Assembly (NCBI GenBank): GCA_036924085.1
Contig: JAVGWX010000004.1
Location: forward strand, 79,500,941-79,564,940
Direction of reading: 5' to 3'
DNA: 64,000 nucleotides
Origin: Ariolimax columbianus
Taxonomy: Eukaryota > Mollusca > Gastropoda > Stylommatophora > Arionidae
Positions 37,101 through 47,076 of this stretch are shown here, piece by piece. The position numbers and the translations under genes were made by a program. Each line of letters begins with the position of its first letter. Position 1 is the first letter of the stretch. The notes beneath the pieces were generated by a model. That model was given only the letters and a program-made list of their open reading frames with translations, made no database searches and was not told the origin of the DNA.

Positions 37101-40100
37101 TGCGAAGTCTGAAGACAACGACCTGCTCTCTTCGGTTCAACTGGTAATAGGCATCGTTTTTGGTGTAACCAGTATGTTCGGTTTCCCATTTGGTCATGTA
37201 TCTGGCTTTGATAAGCCGTTTTGACTCTTCGTACGTCATACTGGTATCTGTTTGTGGCAGTCTTGCACCTTCTTTTGCCAGTCTGTCTGCCTCCTCGTTG
37301 CCTTGGATGTTGCAGTGTGACGGAACCCACTGTACCACTACCCTTTTTGGTGCGGACTGCTGGCACAGTTTGCAGAGTGCTGCTCTTAAGTCATTAAGCT
37401 CAGTGTTTTTCTGCACAGAGGGAATGACAGACTTTGATTTTTGAATGTTTAGATCATGATTTTTGCTAAATTTGTTTAACCCATTACAGTTCGATCTAAA
37501 TTGATTAGATTCATGTCTTAACCCTTTACAGTTCGCCTAATTCATAAGATTCGTGTCTTAACCTTTAAGAGACTTCATTAAAAATTGATGTAATTTCTCT
37601 GCAGCTGCACTAATTTTCCCATTTTACTGTGGTTGTTGACTTTGAGAGCATGTGACCTTTTTGTTTGTCGGTATATAGATTTAATTTAAATGTGTTTAAA
37701 GCCACGTAGCGCAGTGGTTAGCGAGCTGGCGTCGCATCTGAGTGGTTCTGGGTTCATTCCCCAGTTGAAGCGGAAATGTTTTTTTTCAAGACCACAACAG
37801 CACCCAGGTCGGCCCAGCCTTAAATGGGTACAGGTTCTGTCCGGGAAGTAAAAGCGGCGAGGGAAAGAAGATGGCTACCACCCTCATATAGCAGAGCCTT
37901 TGAAATGGGAGATCGTTAACATCGCACACCCCTACGGCAGAAATACTATGGGTTACTTTTACTTTACTTTAAAGACTTGAATGAATAAAGAACTTGTTAG
38001 TATTATTGTTTTTGTTGTGCGTCAATTTTTGAGATATAAGAAGAAGGCAAAAATGTTTTAAAACAACGCACAAACATTAGGACTAACCAATTCGGGAACG
38101 TCGCTGCTCATATAATCGATCGAAAGAAACCACAACAAAGTATCAATACTATGTTTATAATGTCAGCACAAATGTTAGTTTATACTAAATACCGGTACAT
38201 ATTTTCTTCTTCTTCTTCATTCGTACTCAATCTCCCATTACCAAACCCTGAAAGGATAAGTAGCAGAATGTAGTCCAGAGAACGGAATGCGTTGTGTTGT
38301 AGTTTACAGCTTGGCTGCGATATTTGCACCTTTCGGTCCAACACATCCGACTTGAGCAAGTATTTTTTGAGTACAGGGTTAGCATTCCCTCTTCGATCCC
38401 TTCTCCTTAGCCAATCTGCCCTGCTGCAGCCTGTTATCCAGGATCACCGCGTGGAGGTGTAGAAGGGTCTTGGCAGCTCTGGTTCGCTGACCCTGACGCT
38501 AGCAGTCAGCTATGAGTCGCTGACCACTGCAGCTCATCCGCTGCTCAGCATCTTGATCCCCGGTACGTATTTAATTTAATCTAAATGAACAAACTAAACG
38601 TATCAACCTCACAAAGATCTTTTGCAACAACTTAACTTCACCATTTTCAATAATGGGCTGGCCCTCAATCCGCGTAAAAGATAAAGATAAATCGTTTCAA
38701 GTCCATTTGTAATCGAACACAAAATACTTTAACCGGTTGAAAATCTGTGTAGATGGACGTGATGTTTCCATCATAACATACAGTCTATTTCTATGGTAGT
38801 CCGGTTTGATCATTATATGAATAGAATTGTGTACAATAGGCCATTTTACCATGCTTTTGGTTTTCAGGACATCGGTACACAAGCAAAAATTATTATTTTT
38901 CGTGATATTGTGACGATGGTACAGTAAAGGTTAAGAAACAAATCTAATCAACTAGGCTGGACTGTAAAGCATTAATGTTAATACAATTGTAAAAAAATAA
39001 AATTATTTCATAGTATTTTGCATTTGACTCTGCGGTTAGTCTTTGCTTACACAAGCAACCTTTAAAAACATTCAAAAATACAAACTAGAAAAACTGACCT
39101 GGAAAAAAAGTCTGCCAGTAAAGCTCTATTCTTTTTAATATGATGTCTGTCAACCAGAGGAAAGTTGAATATAACTCGCTGATAGTGGACCTGGCTGATG
39201 ATCAAATGTGTGTGGAGTTCACGTGCATCCGTCTCAAGGAACACCTGGACGCCTGTAAAACATACACAGAAAAAATTTTGTAATAAAGCAACACAAATTG
39301 TTTTGAACTTATATTTAAATATAATTAAACAATATTTCAAGTTTGAATCTTAGTCAACTTGTTCTTCTACAAGAGTGGGTGCCCATGCGCAGATTCCAGC
39401 TTTTGAACTTTTTCTGCTTAGATGGTTGGGCACATGCAGTATTGCATTCCTTGGTATTGTGCGGGTTCCAGCTCAGGTTCCAATTGGTTGTGTTCCGAAC
39501 ACTGGTTGTCCAGTGAAAAGCTAGCTTGATTTCTAGTTACATGAAGGGGGTGTTGTTGGGCAGCTCCAATGAATCTTACCAGCAAGTGGTGGTCATCCAG
39601 GAGGTCTCTTTAAGTCTTGTAGGTACCACAGGGTGGCTGCTGTCTGTGCTCCAGTGTTCATCTTTCCTTCTGGGAAGGAAAATTAATGTCTGGTCAGACA
39701 AAACATACTGGCCAAGACCCTCACCTCGGCTTCCTAGTAGCCCTCCCTGGAAACAGGCTTTTTCATGGCAGCCTGATCGGCGTGATCCCCATAGTAGTGG
39801 GTGACACGCAGATAAAGCCAATCGTAGCTCAACCACCTGGAGGACCCGGTCCACCTTCATCAGCACGCTCAGGGTGTGAGGAAAGCTACTGCAACCCACC
39901 ACTTAACGTCCTTTTCAGGGCACACAAAAGAGTAGACCTACTCATTGTGAGCATTCTAAACAACAAATCTTTTCTTCCGACTAGATGGCAGCCTAGTGGT
40001 GCTTGGAGTTGTTGACATACTGTAGGACATTCTTGATGTGTGACATTTTCACTGTTGTGTGGGAAAGTAAAGGCAGCCAGCATGATGTTGACCATATCAC

Positions 40101-42331
40101 CCATAGTGTGCCGTTGATCAAGATAAATATGGACCTAACACTATATTTCCAATATGCCCCACAGGCATGAAATCAGGATCTTTACTTTTTACTATTGTGT
40201 AGGCTTTTGGTGTTGTTGTCTAAGTTATAGGCCTATAAGACGACACACGAGTGAGGCATGTGTTGTCCTTAGCTGGCTCTCCATATCAAGTATGGGTTAG
40301 GAGTTTGTCCTATCCTTCTAGTATAATTAATATAAATATGCCCAGCCCACCTGACTTCAGTTGTCTACAGCAGCTCATGGATGCCTGAGAGTCTTACCAT
40401 ATTGAGGAGTTCAGAGGTGGGCACTCTTTTCCTGCCAGCTGATCCTGAGCAGTCTGCAGAGAGTGCTCATATGGAAATGGTTGGGTTTCCTGACATTTGT
40501 TCCATAGAATGTCAATATTATGCAAGCGCATAGAAAAGTGGTAAGCACCGTAGTCTTTGATCTTGGTGGTAAAACTGATTCAATACCAGCACCAAACGTA
40601 AGCTCATAGTCTTGAAAAAATGCCCTGCTTCGAGGCTGGATCCAGTGGAGGAGACTCTCACTGGTAAGCAAGCTATGTATCTACAAAACCTGTGCCCTCA
40701 CCATCTCGTTGTATGAATCAGAGACCTATCTTGCAGCATGACCAGAAGTGCATCAAAGCTATCCACATGTCCAGCCAGAGGGGCATTCTCTGCATTCACT
40801 GGTACAATTGGGTCCCGAACATTGAAGCCACACGTAACATAGGTCTGGACAGCATTTACACCATGCTACATCATCGCCGCATGTCCCTATTGGGCACGTG
40901 ACCTGGCTTCCTGAGGGTGTCCTTACCCACAAATCTTGAAGCAGGTCATGGACATTAGGGGTGATGAGAGGTTCTCTCCTACATGGTCCCACCCCTGAGC
41001 CACCCACGCACCTCCTGGTTGGGTAAAACAGAAATGACTTTACCCTCACTGTGTGCAACCTGGACCACATCTATTCATCGTGAGAACTATTGATTGGCAC
41101 GACGGGTCCTCATTGCCTATGTGGATTACTACTACTACTACTTCCAAAAGCAGTATTTGTCTTGGCAATCTTGTTGTGGACCTCAGTCGATATTCGCTTC
41201 TTTAGTAAGGGTTCTCCCAAGATGGGTAAAGCTATCAACTGCATGTAGATGTTGAATAAAACAATATATTAGGTGTGTTGGAAGTTTAACATGACAGTGG
41301 GTCAAATTCAGGTACAATAAAACAATATATATCATGTATGAACTGATATTTTTTAAATTTGCGTTCGCCTTATTTTCTCTAATCTCCAAGGCGGTGTGCG
41401 TTGCACTGTGGTTTTTATTTTGCGCCTGTCGGCACAGTGCATCCGACTTCAGCATGCATTTTATGTAAGGGTCTGCTTCCTCCTGCATTTTTAAGGGTTT
41501 GCTTCCCCGAGGTAACGGCCGGTGCTGTAATGGGGATCGAACCCAGCACCTTCGGATTGTGAGCCGTGCCACTTAACCACGCCGTCCCCCCGTGCTGGGA
41601 GTTTAGCAAGAGAGGAATGTGTCCTATCTTTCTGGTACAATAAAACTATATATCAAGTATAAGCTGAGAGTTTAACATGAGTATGTGTCCTATCTTTCTG
41701 GTACTTCGTCTTTTGTCCTACTCCTTTTGCCTTGCAGCGAGGAGGTATGCATAGACTTCTGGTTCGCGCTAGGTGGGAAGTTTGTGTTGCCAATGTGCTT
41801 AACTTTTGGAGTGTTTCTTTGATCTCCTCTATCAATCGTCGCCGGGGTCGACCTCTTGCTCATGACTCTGAAACCTTCATGTAGTATGATTCCGCTGCAA
41901 GTTGATCATACTGCATGCTTGTCAGATGACCACGCCATTTTATCTGCTGTGTGCCAATATAGTTGCTAACCGAAGTAGCCCTCACCATATTTTCTGGTAC
42001 AATAAAATAATACATCAAGTATCGGTTAGATGCTGTGTGCCAATATCGTAGCTAACCGAAGTAGCCCTCACCATATTTTCTGGTACAATAAAACAATACA
42101 TTAAGTATCGGTTAGATGTAACATTAAAGAGATCCTCATTTACTTACCCATTTCTTGTAAGGCTTTCATGTTGTCTGCAGCCAGTTTATGCTGCTGAATA
42201 GAATTCAAATCCTCAAGATTGGATGTTGTGACCTGTGACCCTTTGAGCGTCAATTTCTTCACGAGGGAGAGGGTGAAAGAGAAGTCGCCGTCTCCGACCA
42301 GCAGAATGAAGCCATCACATGGCAAGTCCAT
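29086..42331 (-). CDS. FDXACB1: Ferredoxin-fold anticodon-binding domain-containing protein 1 homologue, five exons, complete
   Basis: Five - strand exons (42331-42148, 39252-39099, 34734-34531, 31986-31825, 31123-29086) total 2742 nt, or 913 residues plus stop, and splice in frame throughout. The N-terminus carries FILLVGDGDFSFTLSL, the glycine-rich start of the DUF2431/BMT5-like Rossmann domain found in 25S rRNA uridine-N3 methyltransferases. Then come the conserved RVIFNFPL, CKGQGGTPADQP and DKSFNTGGALTHIF segments. The last ~105 residues form an FDX-ACB fold related to the C-terminus of phenylalanyl-tRNA synthetase beta/mitochondrial PheRS (FAHDLSFW, SRCYRLHFTSHDL). Its biochemical role is not well established. 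Vertebrate proteins are near 620 residues; the extra length is a Ser/Thr/Pro- and Asn-rich middle region in the last exon. The start codon has a good context (cagccATGG). Confidence 0.9.
31400..31525 (+). repeat. Repeat B copy in FDXACB1 intron 4
   Basis: It shares gaaaaggatgttaagtgg, gctgatgaaggtgaaccg and gtcctcctagcagttg with the other copies. Confidence 0.6.
31545..31770 (-). repeat. Repeat A copy in FDXACB1 intron 4
   Basis: It shares atatttgcacctttcgatcc, ttctccttagccagtctgct and gttatccaggatcaccatg with the family, with a poly-T insertion in the core. Confidence 0.75.
31825..31986 (-). CDS. FDXACB1: FDXACB1 exon 4
   Basis: The acceptor is aatttcag. It encodes FQDKSFNTGGALTHIFVK, the conserved end of the DUF2431-like domain, then a divergent stretch with an Asp run. 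I place the donor at gtttgt (31824 downward) because this phase joins exon 5; that donor is weak, so the exon end is less certain than the start. Confidence 0.8.
32097..32360 (-). repeat. Repeat A copy, diverged
   Basis: Order and spacing follow Repeat A (gctgcaatatctgtgtcctt, ttctcttagccagacta, gtcttggtcagctttgg), but identity is clearly lower than in other copies. Confidence 0.6.
32514..33176 (-). mobile_element. mariner-family transposon with deleted catalytic core
   Basis: Both ends show tygagrwacartcattaag-type inverted repeats of about 35 bp flanked by TA. The - strand encodes the N-terminal helix-turn-helix half of a mariner transposase: KTSEIYRRMKVQFGDS, a stop, RFRDGSQNIIDEPQRGRPAS and VTIDEIAIDFNLSHRAVHKI. 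It then passes directly to the C-terminal end (LQNWLKVTPNDFF and, one frame over, KCVARHRDCKK). The DDD catalytic region between them is missing, so the copy cannot move itself. Confidence 0.88.
33310..33480 (+). mobile_element. Possible tRNA-derived SINE of a third family
   Basis: A B-box-like gcgggttcaaatcacggt follows gatggccgtctcgagtg, and a longer body follows. No A tail or target repeat was found, so this is tentative. Confidence 0.35.
33481..34090. other. Unrecognised part of FDXACB1 intron 3
   Basis: No exon is visible. A lone minisatellite-like unit (gagaaataaactgtatggta) sits near 34055. Confidence 0.35.
34094..34440 (+). repeat. Repeat A, near full-length, + orientation
   Basis: It runs from atgctgagcagtggatgag through ctggataacaggctgcaaca and the core tgctgaagtctgatgtgccg to a gaagaag tail, so it shows the family's polarity well. 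It lies about 90 bp beyond the exon 3 donor of FDXACB1. Confidence 0.8.
34531..34734 (-). CDS. FDXACB1: FDXACB1 exon 3
   Basis: The acceptor follows a long pyrimidine tract ending ccccag. It encodes SCSQIVSDIGQVMVTLCKG then QGGTPADQPLRSWHDSWQV, a highly conserved block of FDXACB1, and ends GFR with a split Arg codon. The donor is gtttgt, a weaker match to consensus. Confidence 0.9.
35070..35215 (-). mobile_element. LINE 3' remnant
   Basis: The - strand reads NTDRPTKDLSESQGTLNRIM and TADQVKWNVFLAVLNGTI, which resemble the last residues of LINE ORF2 proteins. It is short and diverged. Confidence 0.45.
35285..36005. repeat. 24-bp minisatellite in FDXACB1 intron 2, about 30 units
   Basis: The unit taagctgtccctgggtgctc plus cttg repeats head to tail. 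The right third changes to a second unit type (cagtaagctgttcttgtgtg plus ctcc) of equal length. It stays open in several frames on both strands because 24 is divisible by three. Confidence 0.95.
36230..36830 (+). mobile_element. RTE-like LINE C-terminal fragment
   Basis: It encodes NINMKKTKLLKINLINKE, VCAFTYLGSTTDMTMGTDVK and, after frameshifts, LLYEAETWRTTKAIQ and GKRKRGRPKNIQKRI. It ends where the CTT tract of the next element begins. Confidence 0.75.
36831..37440 (-). mobile_element. RNase H LINE, 3' fragment with GAA tail
   Basis: One open - strand frame of 185 codons covers the end of RNase H (QWVPSHCNIQGNEEADRLAK) and the zinc-binding tail (TDECPCGTGKMTTEHLLQNC). The tail on the - strand is gaagaagaaga. 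The 5' break lies inside RNase H. It is nearly identical to 60170-60750. Confidence 0.9.
37702..37960 (+). mobile_element. SINE-2, a second tRNA-derived family
   Basis: The head gccacgtagcgcagtggtta has an A box, and ggttctgggttcattcccc is B-box-like. The tail is ttacttttactttac rather than poly-A. The body does not match SINE-1. Confidence 0.75.
38205..38562 (-). repeat. Repeat A, full-length copy
   Basis: It runs from ttcttcttcttcattcgtac to catcttgatcccc on the + strand, so the - strand copy ends in (GAA)n. It is inside the TTAA-flanked element. Confidence 0.85.
39099..39252 (-). CDS. FDXACB1: FDXACB1 exon 2
   Basis: The acceptor reads ttttacag and the donor gtcagt. It encodes GVQVFLETDARELHTH and QVHYQRVIFNFPLVD, then KKNRALLADFFS, matching the part of the DUF2431 domain where FNFP and the KNRxLLxxFF helix are conserved. 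It ends in phase 2. Confidence 0.9.
39700..39930 (-). repeat. Repeat B copy, inverted
   Basis: It is the reverse complement of the blocks at 3880-4045 (cacctggaggacccggtcca, caccacttaacgtccttttc). The stretch 39253-39700 of FDXACB1 intron 1 shows nothing clear. Confidence 0.6.
40640..41080 (+). mobile_element. LINE C-terminal remnant
   Basis: Broken frames read KLCIYKTCALTISLYESET, KCIKAIHMSSQRGILCIHWY, RNIGLDSIYTMLHHRRMSLL and a late PPGWVKQK. This is the order seen after the RT domain of LINEs. Confidence 0.6.
41357..41591 (-). mobile_element. SINE-1 copy in the array
   Basis: It is full length with the head near 41591. It carries variants shared only with the copy at 43013 (cattacagcacc, one A fewer before tgcaggagg, gagaaaataagg) and has no poly-A tail. 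Confidence 0.9.
41700..41990 (-). mobile_element. LINE C-terminal remnant
   Basis: The - strand reads QQIKWRGHLTSMQYDQLA, then RGRPRRRLIEEIKETLQKLS and TSHLARTRSLCIPP, as at the end of RTE-like ORF2 proteins. Confidence 0.6.
42148..42331 (-). CDS. FDXACB1: FDXACB1 exon 1, start of DUF2431 Rossmann domain
   Basis: The exon starts at the ATG ending at 42331 and runs to a gtaagt donor. Residues 8-22 (FILLVGDGDFSFTLS) are the family signature. It ends with one base of a Gly codon. The stretch upstream is A-rich low-complexity DNA, so no promoter can be named. Confidence 0.9.
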
Positions 42332-42720
42332 GGCTGTTGAAATTTAGATTAGCTGATACAAGATGATCTAGAAATTAGAAACAAAGCCAACAATAAAAAA
42401 CAAAAGTCAATATTTAAAAGAATTAAAGTCAATATTATATAGCAAAAAATACAAAAACAACACAATAATAAACAATAGCCAATAATTTAAAAAAAGACGG
42501 TCAATAATTTAAAAAAACACAGCCAATATAAAACAAAACAAAGAAAATAATAAAAAGCAAATTCAATATTTATAACAAAAGCAAAGTCAATAATAAACAA
42601 TAGCCAATAACTAAAACAAAACAGTCAATAATAAAAAAAAACACAGTCAAAGTCAGAAATAAGAAAAAAATATAAAAGCAATAATAAAAAAAATAGTCAA
42701 TTTAAACAGTCATTGCAGTC
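42332..42720. repeat. A-rich low-complexity tract upstream of FDXACB1
   Basis: Imperfect short units such as agtcaataataaacaatagc repeat over about 320 bp. They sit directly 5' of the FDXACB1 start codon. No promoter element is recognisable. From 42720 to 43010 I recognise nothing apart from a short (GA)n run. Confidence 0.6.
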
Positions 42721-43012
42721 GCAGCAGAGCTACGAAGATGCACAAAGTGCAGCACAAAGATTAAATGAAGACCTGAGAAGACTGCATGAGTATGAGTGAA
42801 AACTGAAGATAAACTGTGAAAAAACATGGAGAACAAATCGTTTTGGCCATGACGAGTTCCAACAGGTGAATAAAGCCGATAATCCCCTGCTGACAAGACG
42901 TGTGATATATCGAGCAGGTCTGGCATTTAGAAACGATACCAGCTTTCAATTTGAAAGTCTCTAATTTGTTGCAAGAGAGAGAGAGAGAGAGACCTTGGAT
43001 GAGATAGCTACT

Positions 43013-43290
43013 GAGCACGGCTCACAATCCGAAGGTGCTGGGTTCGATCCCCATTACAGCACCGGCCGTTACCCCGGGGAAGCAAACCCTTAGAAATGCA
43101 GGAGGAAGCAGACCCTTACATAAAATGCATGCTGAAGTTGGATGCACTGGGCCGACAGGCGCAAAATAAAAACCACAGTGCAACGCACACCGCCTTGGAG
43201 ATTAGAGAAAATAAGGCGAACGCAAATTTAAAAAATATCAGCTCATACATGATATATATTGTTTTATTGTACCTGCTTTTATTGCACCAG
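43013..43290 (+). mobile_element. SINE-1 copy with shared 3' flank
   Basis: The head is truncated at gagcacggctcacaatcc; the B box and body are intact. After acgcaa it continues for ~50 bp of the same flank found beside the copy at 41357-41591, in inverted orientation, with no poly-A tail. Confidence 0.9.
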
Positions 43291-44063
43291 AGGGTAAAAG
43301 ACTGATCACCTGGTAAAAGTCTGATCACCCAAACGGTACCCAGTTTGAAAAAAATAAGCCTCACTGCAACATTCCAAACACATCGTAAACATAGACTAAA
43401 CAGAGGTGTGCAGGGAGCTAGCATGTAAGAACATTGTTATTGAAACTTTCACTACAAATACTCATATACAAGCTTCTTGTAAAGCCAGTTGTGGCGGTGA
43501 CCATAAACATTACTTTGATGGGAAAAGTGAATCAACATTACCAAAAACTATTTTTCTTGGATCTCAGAGCTTGTTCACTCTCACCTCAACTCACTTCACC
43601 TTTTCTTCCACTTCTTCTGTTAAGCACAGATGGGAGCCTATGTTGCCTTTCTTGGGTCAAATGTGTTTCGTTGGTTGTTGCAGGTTTTATCTATGTCATC
43701 TATCTATCTGCCTTATGGTCTTTCTCGTACCTTGTAACTAGATCTTCCTGTATTGTAACTGTTCAGTGTTGATCAAGGTGTATTCTCATGAGAAGATTGA
43801 ATCATGTAATTTTCTGTCTTGATTAGTATTCAGCACAACGGATAATTGTCATCATATTTCTAATGTCACAATTACTTAATTGTCATCATATTTCTAATGT
43901 CCTAATTACTCATTCTATCTTTCCAGATGACACCAATGACTCTTCTTAGACACTTGTTAGAAATAAACAAAGATCAAAGGACAAAGTAGGCCTTCTCATA
44001 GACAGCACAGAAAAAAAAAAAAGTGAAAATAGGGAGGCAGCAAATCTACTCAATCACTACTTT
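43291..44063. other. Unrecognised stretch with a short duplication
   Basis: No gene seen. A ~36-bp tandem duplication (aattgtcatcatatttctaa) lies at 43843-43916. Confidence 0.35.
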
Positions 44064-45725
44064 GGCACAGTGTACACAAAAGAGGACTGCTCCAAGATCC
44101 CAGAGCCTGTAGATATTTTTCAAAGAGACATGGATACAGCAGGATTAGGATCAATCTGTATTACAGAGGAAATGGTTTTAAAAAAATTGGAGGGGATGAA
44201 AGTGGATAAATGTCCAGGTCAAGATGGTATTCATCCAAAATTACTGTTTGAAATTAGAGGCCAATTAGCAAAACCATTGGCTATATTATGTTCTCAATCA
44301 CTTGCACAAGGGATTGTTCCACGGGATTGGAAAGATGCGGGAGTGATCCCCTTATTCAAAAAGGGCAAAAAAGCAGATCCAGCGAACTATAGACCTGTGA
44401 GCTTAACGAGCATAGTCTGTAAATTGTTAGAGTCAATAATCAAAGAAAACATTGTAATGCATTTAGATGAATTTAATCTAATTAGAAATAGTCAGCATGG
44501 GTTTACCAGAGGGAGATCATGCTTAACAGATCTATTAGAATTCATGGAGGAGGTTACCAAAATGTTAGATAAAGAGGAGCCAGTGGACGTTATTTATCTG
44601 GATCTTGCAAAGGCCTTTGATAGAGTACCTCATCAAAGATTATTTCGAAAGTTAAAATCACATGGAATAGGTGGGGAAGTTGCCAAATGGATTGAAAATT
44701 GGTTAACGGGAAGAAGGCAAAGGGTGGGTATAAATAAGGCGTACTCTGAGTGGTGTGAAGTGAAAAATGGAGTGCCACAGGGCTCGGGTTTGAGACCAAT
44801 ATTATTCTTGATATATATATAAATGATTTGGACATAGGTATGGGATCCATTATTGCAAAATTTGTTGATGACACAAAACTATGCAGAAGTGGATATATTG
44901 AGGTCGGATTTAGATAAAATTCGAGAATGGTCTGTAATCGGCAAATGGAGTTTAATGTAGATAAATGTACAGTCATGCACATGGGTAGATCCAATATAGA
45001 ACATAATTACAGAATGGGAGAGAACAATATTAGAAAGATAGATAAAGAAAGGGACTTAAGGGTTATAAAAGATCATACATGTAAGGTGAAGGAGCAAGTT
45101 CAGGTAGCAGTAAAAAAGGCAAATGCAATGTTAGGGATGATAAAAAGAAATATTAAACATAGGAGCAAGGAGGTGATAGTCAAACTGTATAAAGCATTAG
45201 TTAGACCTAGATTGGAGTACTGTGTACAGGTGTGGAGTCCTTATCATAGAGGGGATATAGACACGCTGGAGAGAATACAAAAAAAAGCGACAAAGCTGAT
45301 AGTGGGATTCCAGAATTACAGTTATGAGGAAAGATTAAAAAGAACCGGCCTACAGTGTGAGTGTCTAGAAGAGAGAAGAATTCGTGGTGACTTAATACAG
45401 GTGTATAAGATGATCAGAGAAATGGATAAAGTAGACTATAACAAGTTTTTTAAAGTACAACCACCAACAAGGACAAGAGGGCACAGCTACAAGTTGACTA
45501 AGGAGAGGTCCAGATTAGATATTAGGAAGTATTTCTTTAGCCATGGAGTTGTGAATGCTTGGAATGCATTGCCAAGTGAGGTGGTGGAGGCTGGGACGGT
45601 CAATGCATTTAAGAACAGATTGGATGCGTACAGCTTCTAGAGCAAGATAATGTAATTGGAACTGGTTGTATACAGACTCTGCAGAGTCTTCTAAACCAGT
45701 ATAAAGACGTTAAGTTAAACTTAAG
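44064..45725 (+). mobile_element. CR1-like LINE, RT and 3' end, best copy
   Basis: One frame from 44070 encodes the fingers and palm (CPGQDGIHPKLLFEIRGQ, GVIPLFKKGKKADPANYRPV, DVIYLDLAKAFDRVPHQRLF, VKNGVPQGSGLRPILFL). A catalytic FVDD follows near 44865, and a frame from 44927 to 45640 encodes the thumb and C-terminus (YKALVRPRLEYCVQVWSPY, FFSHGVVNAWNALPSEVVE). Three small length changes separate the frames. No endonuclease is present, so it is 5' truncated. The 3' UTR ends in ttaagttaaacttaagttaa, a short repeated tail as in CR1. Confidence 0.9.
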
Positions 45726-46290
45726 TTAAGTTACGAACGATTAAAATAATAATACATGGTTAGAACAATATACGATGATGGTATATACAAAACAATTATT
45801 ATATATGGAGTATATATATCATTCTTCCAATCATATTATGGATGATATGTCGCTTGCAGATGCCACAGCCAGTCATCTCTACCGGTCGAATATAATATAA
45901 TATTAATATATTAAATTAATTAATTCATTTTACAATTATTATTAATAGTAGTAGACTAACTACAGTACTTAGTACTAGTAAGTACAGTCCATCAAAGCAT
46001 AAATATATCGCTACAGAATAGTAAAAAGCATACGCTAATAACATATTGTAAATATTCTTGAAACCATATGGCGATGTGTTTGTAATTTCGACATCCTCAA
46101 AGTACAAACCTTACACGTTAAGTCCAGTAAACTTGGAACCCAGTCGTACATGCAGACAAAATTAGAGCTCTTTCTTTTTCGGAAAACACGTTTACTCCAC
46201 CGTGTTTTTTTTCCCTCATTTTCTTTCTTTCTATATTTCTTTCTGCCTACACTTCCTACCTACCCATCTACCTAAAGTATCACCCACCCC
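45726..46290. other. AT-rich stretch without gene
   Basis: Very AT-rich, no frame or repeat match recognised. Confidence 0.35.
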
Positions 46291-46294
46291 CTCC

Positions 46295-46295
46295 C

Positions 46296-46391
<96 letters not shown>

Positions 46392-46415
46392 GTCTGTCTC
46401 TGTCTGTCTATCTAT
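46295..46415. repeat. (CTAT)n microsatellite
   Basis: About 25 perfect tetranucleotides, followed by a short mixed tgtc/tatc region. Confidence 0.97.
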
Positions 46416-47076
46416 CAGCACCAAACACGACACATAAGATAGATCTTAATAAACATGCGAATGGCATGTAAGTAGGCCAAAGATCCATGAGCACGATGAG
46501 TTGCTGAGTCTCAGGCTGTATGCAATGATATTGCCGTCTTCCGAGTTGACCTAACTGGATAAAGTAGGACTAAACGGCGACGGTTTAGCATGACAAGTGT
46601 ACAGCTTGCCAACGGCTGTGATTTAAGCCTAACTGGAGGAAAGATGGGGCAGCAAACGAGGTTAAGACGAAACAAAGCCCATCTCGCACAACCCACTCTA
46701 ACCAGAAGGGGGGGGGGGGGGGCACATGCACTAGGCCAGAAGACACACCAGCAGCCATGATACTATAAAACCCGTCCATATATTAAAAAAATATGTCTAC
46801 ATAACATACGTCTAACAATTATCTATATAGTTCTCGCACTGTAAAGTCCCCTCCAGGCATACACAGTGCTGGGTCTGAGCCTCGACAGAATCCACCTTCA
46901 TCCACTGGATTTCTCCTTATCCTTGCTTGTGGGGCCAAGAGGCGTAGGGACCCACGGAGACAAACCTCCACAATAAAGCTGTTTGAAAGCACGGGCTAGA
47001 ACACGACCCTCTTGTGGTTATGGAAAAGGCACGACACACAACGTTAGATCTCACACACCCCCCCCCCCCCCCCCGT
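46416..47076. other. Unrecognised stretch with homopolymers
   Basis: No gene or repeat family was recognised. It has a run of 14 G at 46709-46722 and a run of 17 C at 47058-47074. Confidence 0.4.

Larger units (their letters stand above)
37480..38971. mobile_element. TTAA-flanked non-autonomous piggyBac-like element with two nested retroposons
   Basis: TTAA lies on both sides (37476-37479 and 38972-38975). The ends are inverted repeats of about 32 bp: cccattacagttcgatctaa on the left, tgctttacagtccagcctag from the right, both continuing to ttgattagatt. No transposase frame remains. A tRNA-like SINE (37702-37960) and Repeat A (38205-38562) lie inside. I place it in the piggyBac group from the TTAA target only. 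Confidence 0.7.
40283..42120. repeat. Interrupted satellite-like array in FDXACB1 intron 1
   Basis: Units based on cctatctttctggtacaata and aaacaatatatcaagtat with gggagtttaacatga recur near 40290, 41250, 41300, 41620 and 41680. Two ~85-bp tandem units with ctaaccgaagtagccctcac lie at 41947-42118. LINE pieces and a SINE break up the array. Confidence 0.65.

Noticed and set aside
39526..40104. Several ~70-110-codon frames in FDXACB1 intron 1
   Set aside because: They lie on both strands over the same bases and over Repeat B; no known domain.
44070..45640. Two frames as host reverse-transcriptase genes
   Set aside because: Sibling copies at 2262 and 51223 and the shared 3' tail show a CR1-like mobile element.
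46202..46471. Open frame with SIYL repeats
   Set aside because: It is a translation of the (CTAT)n microsatellite.
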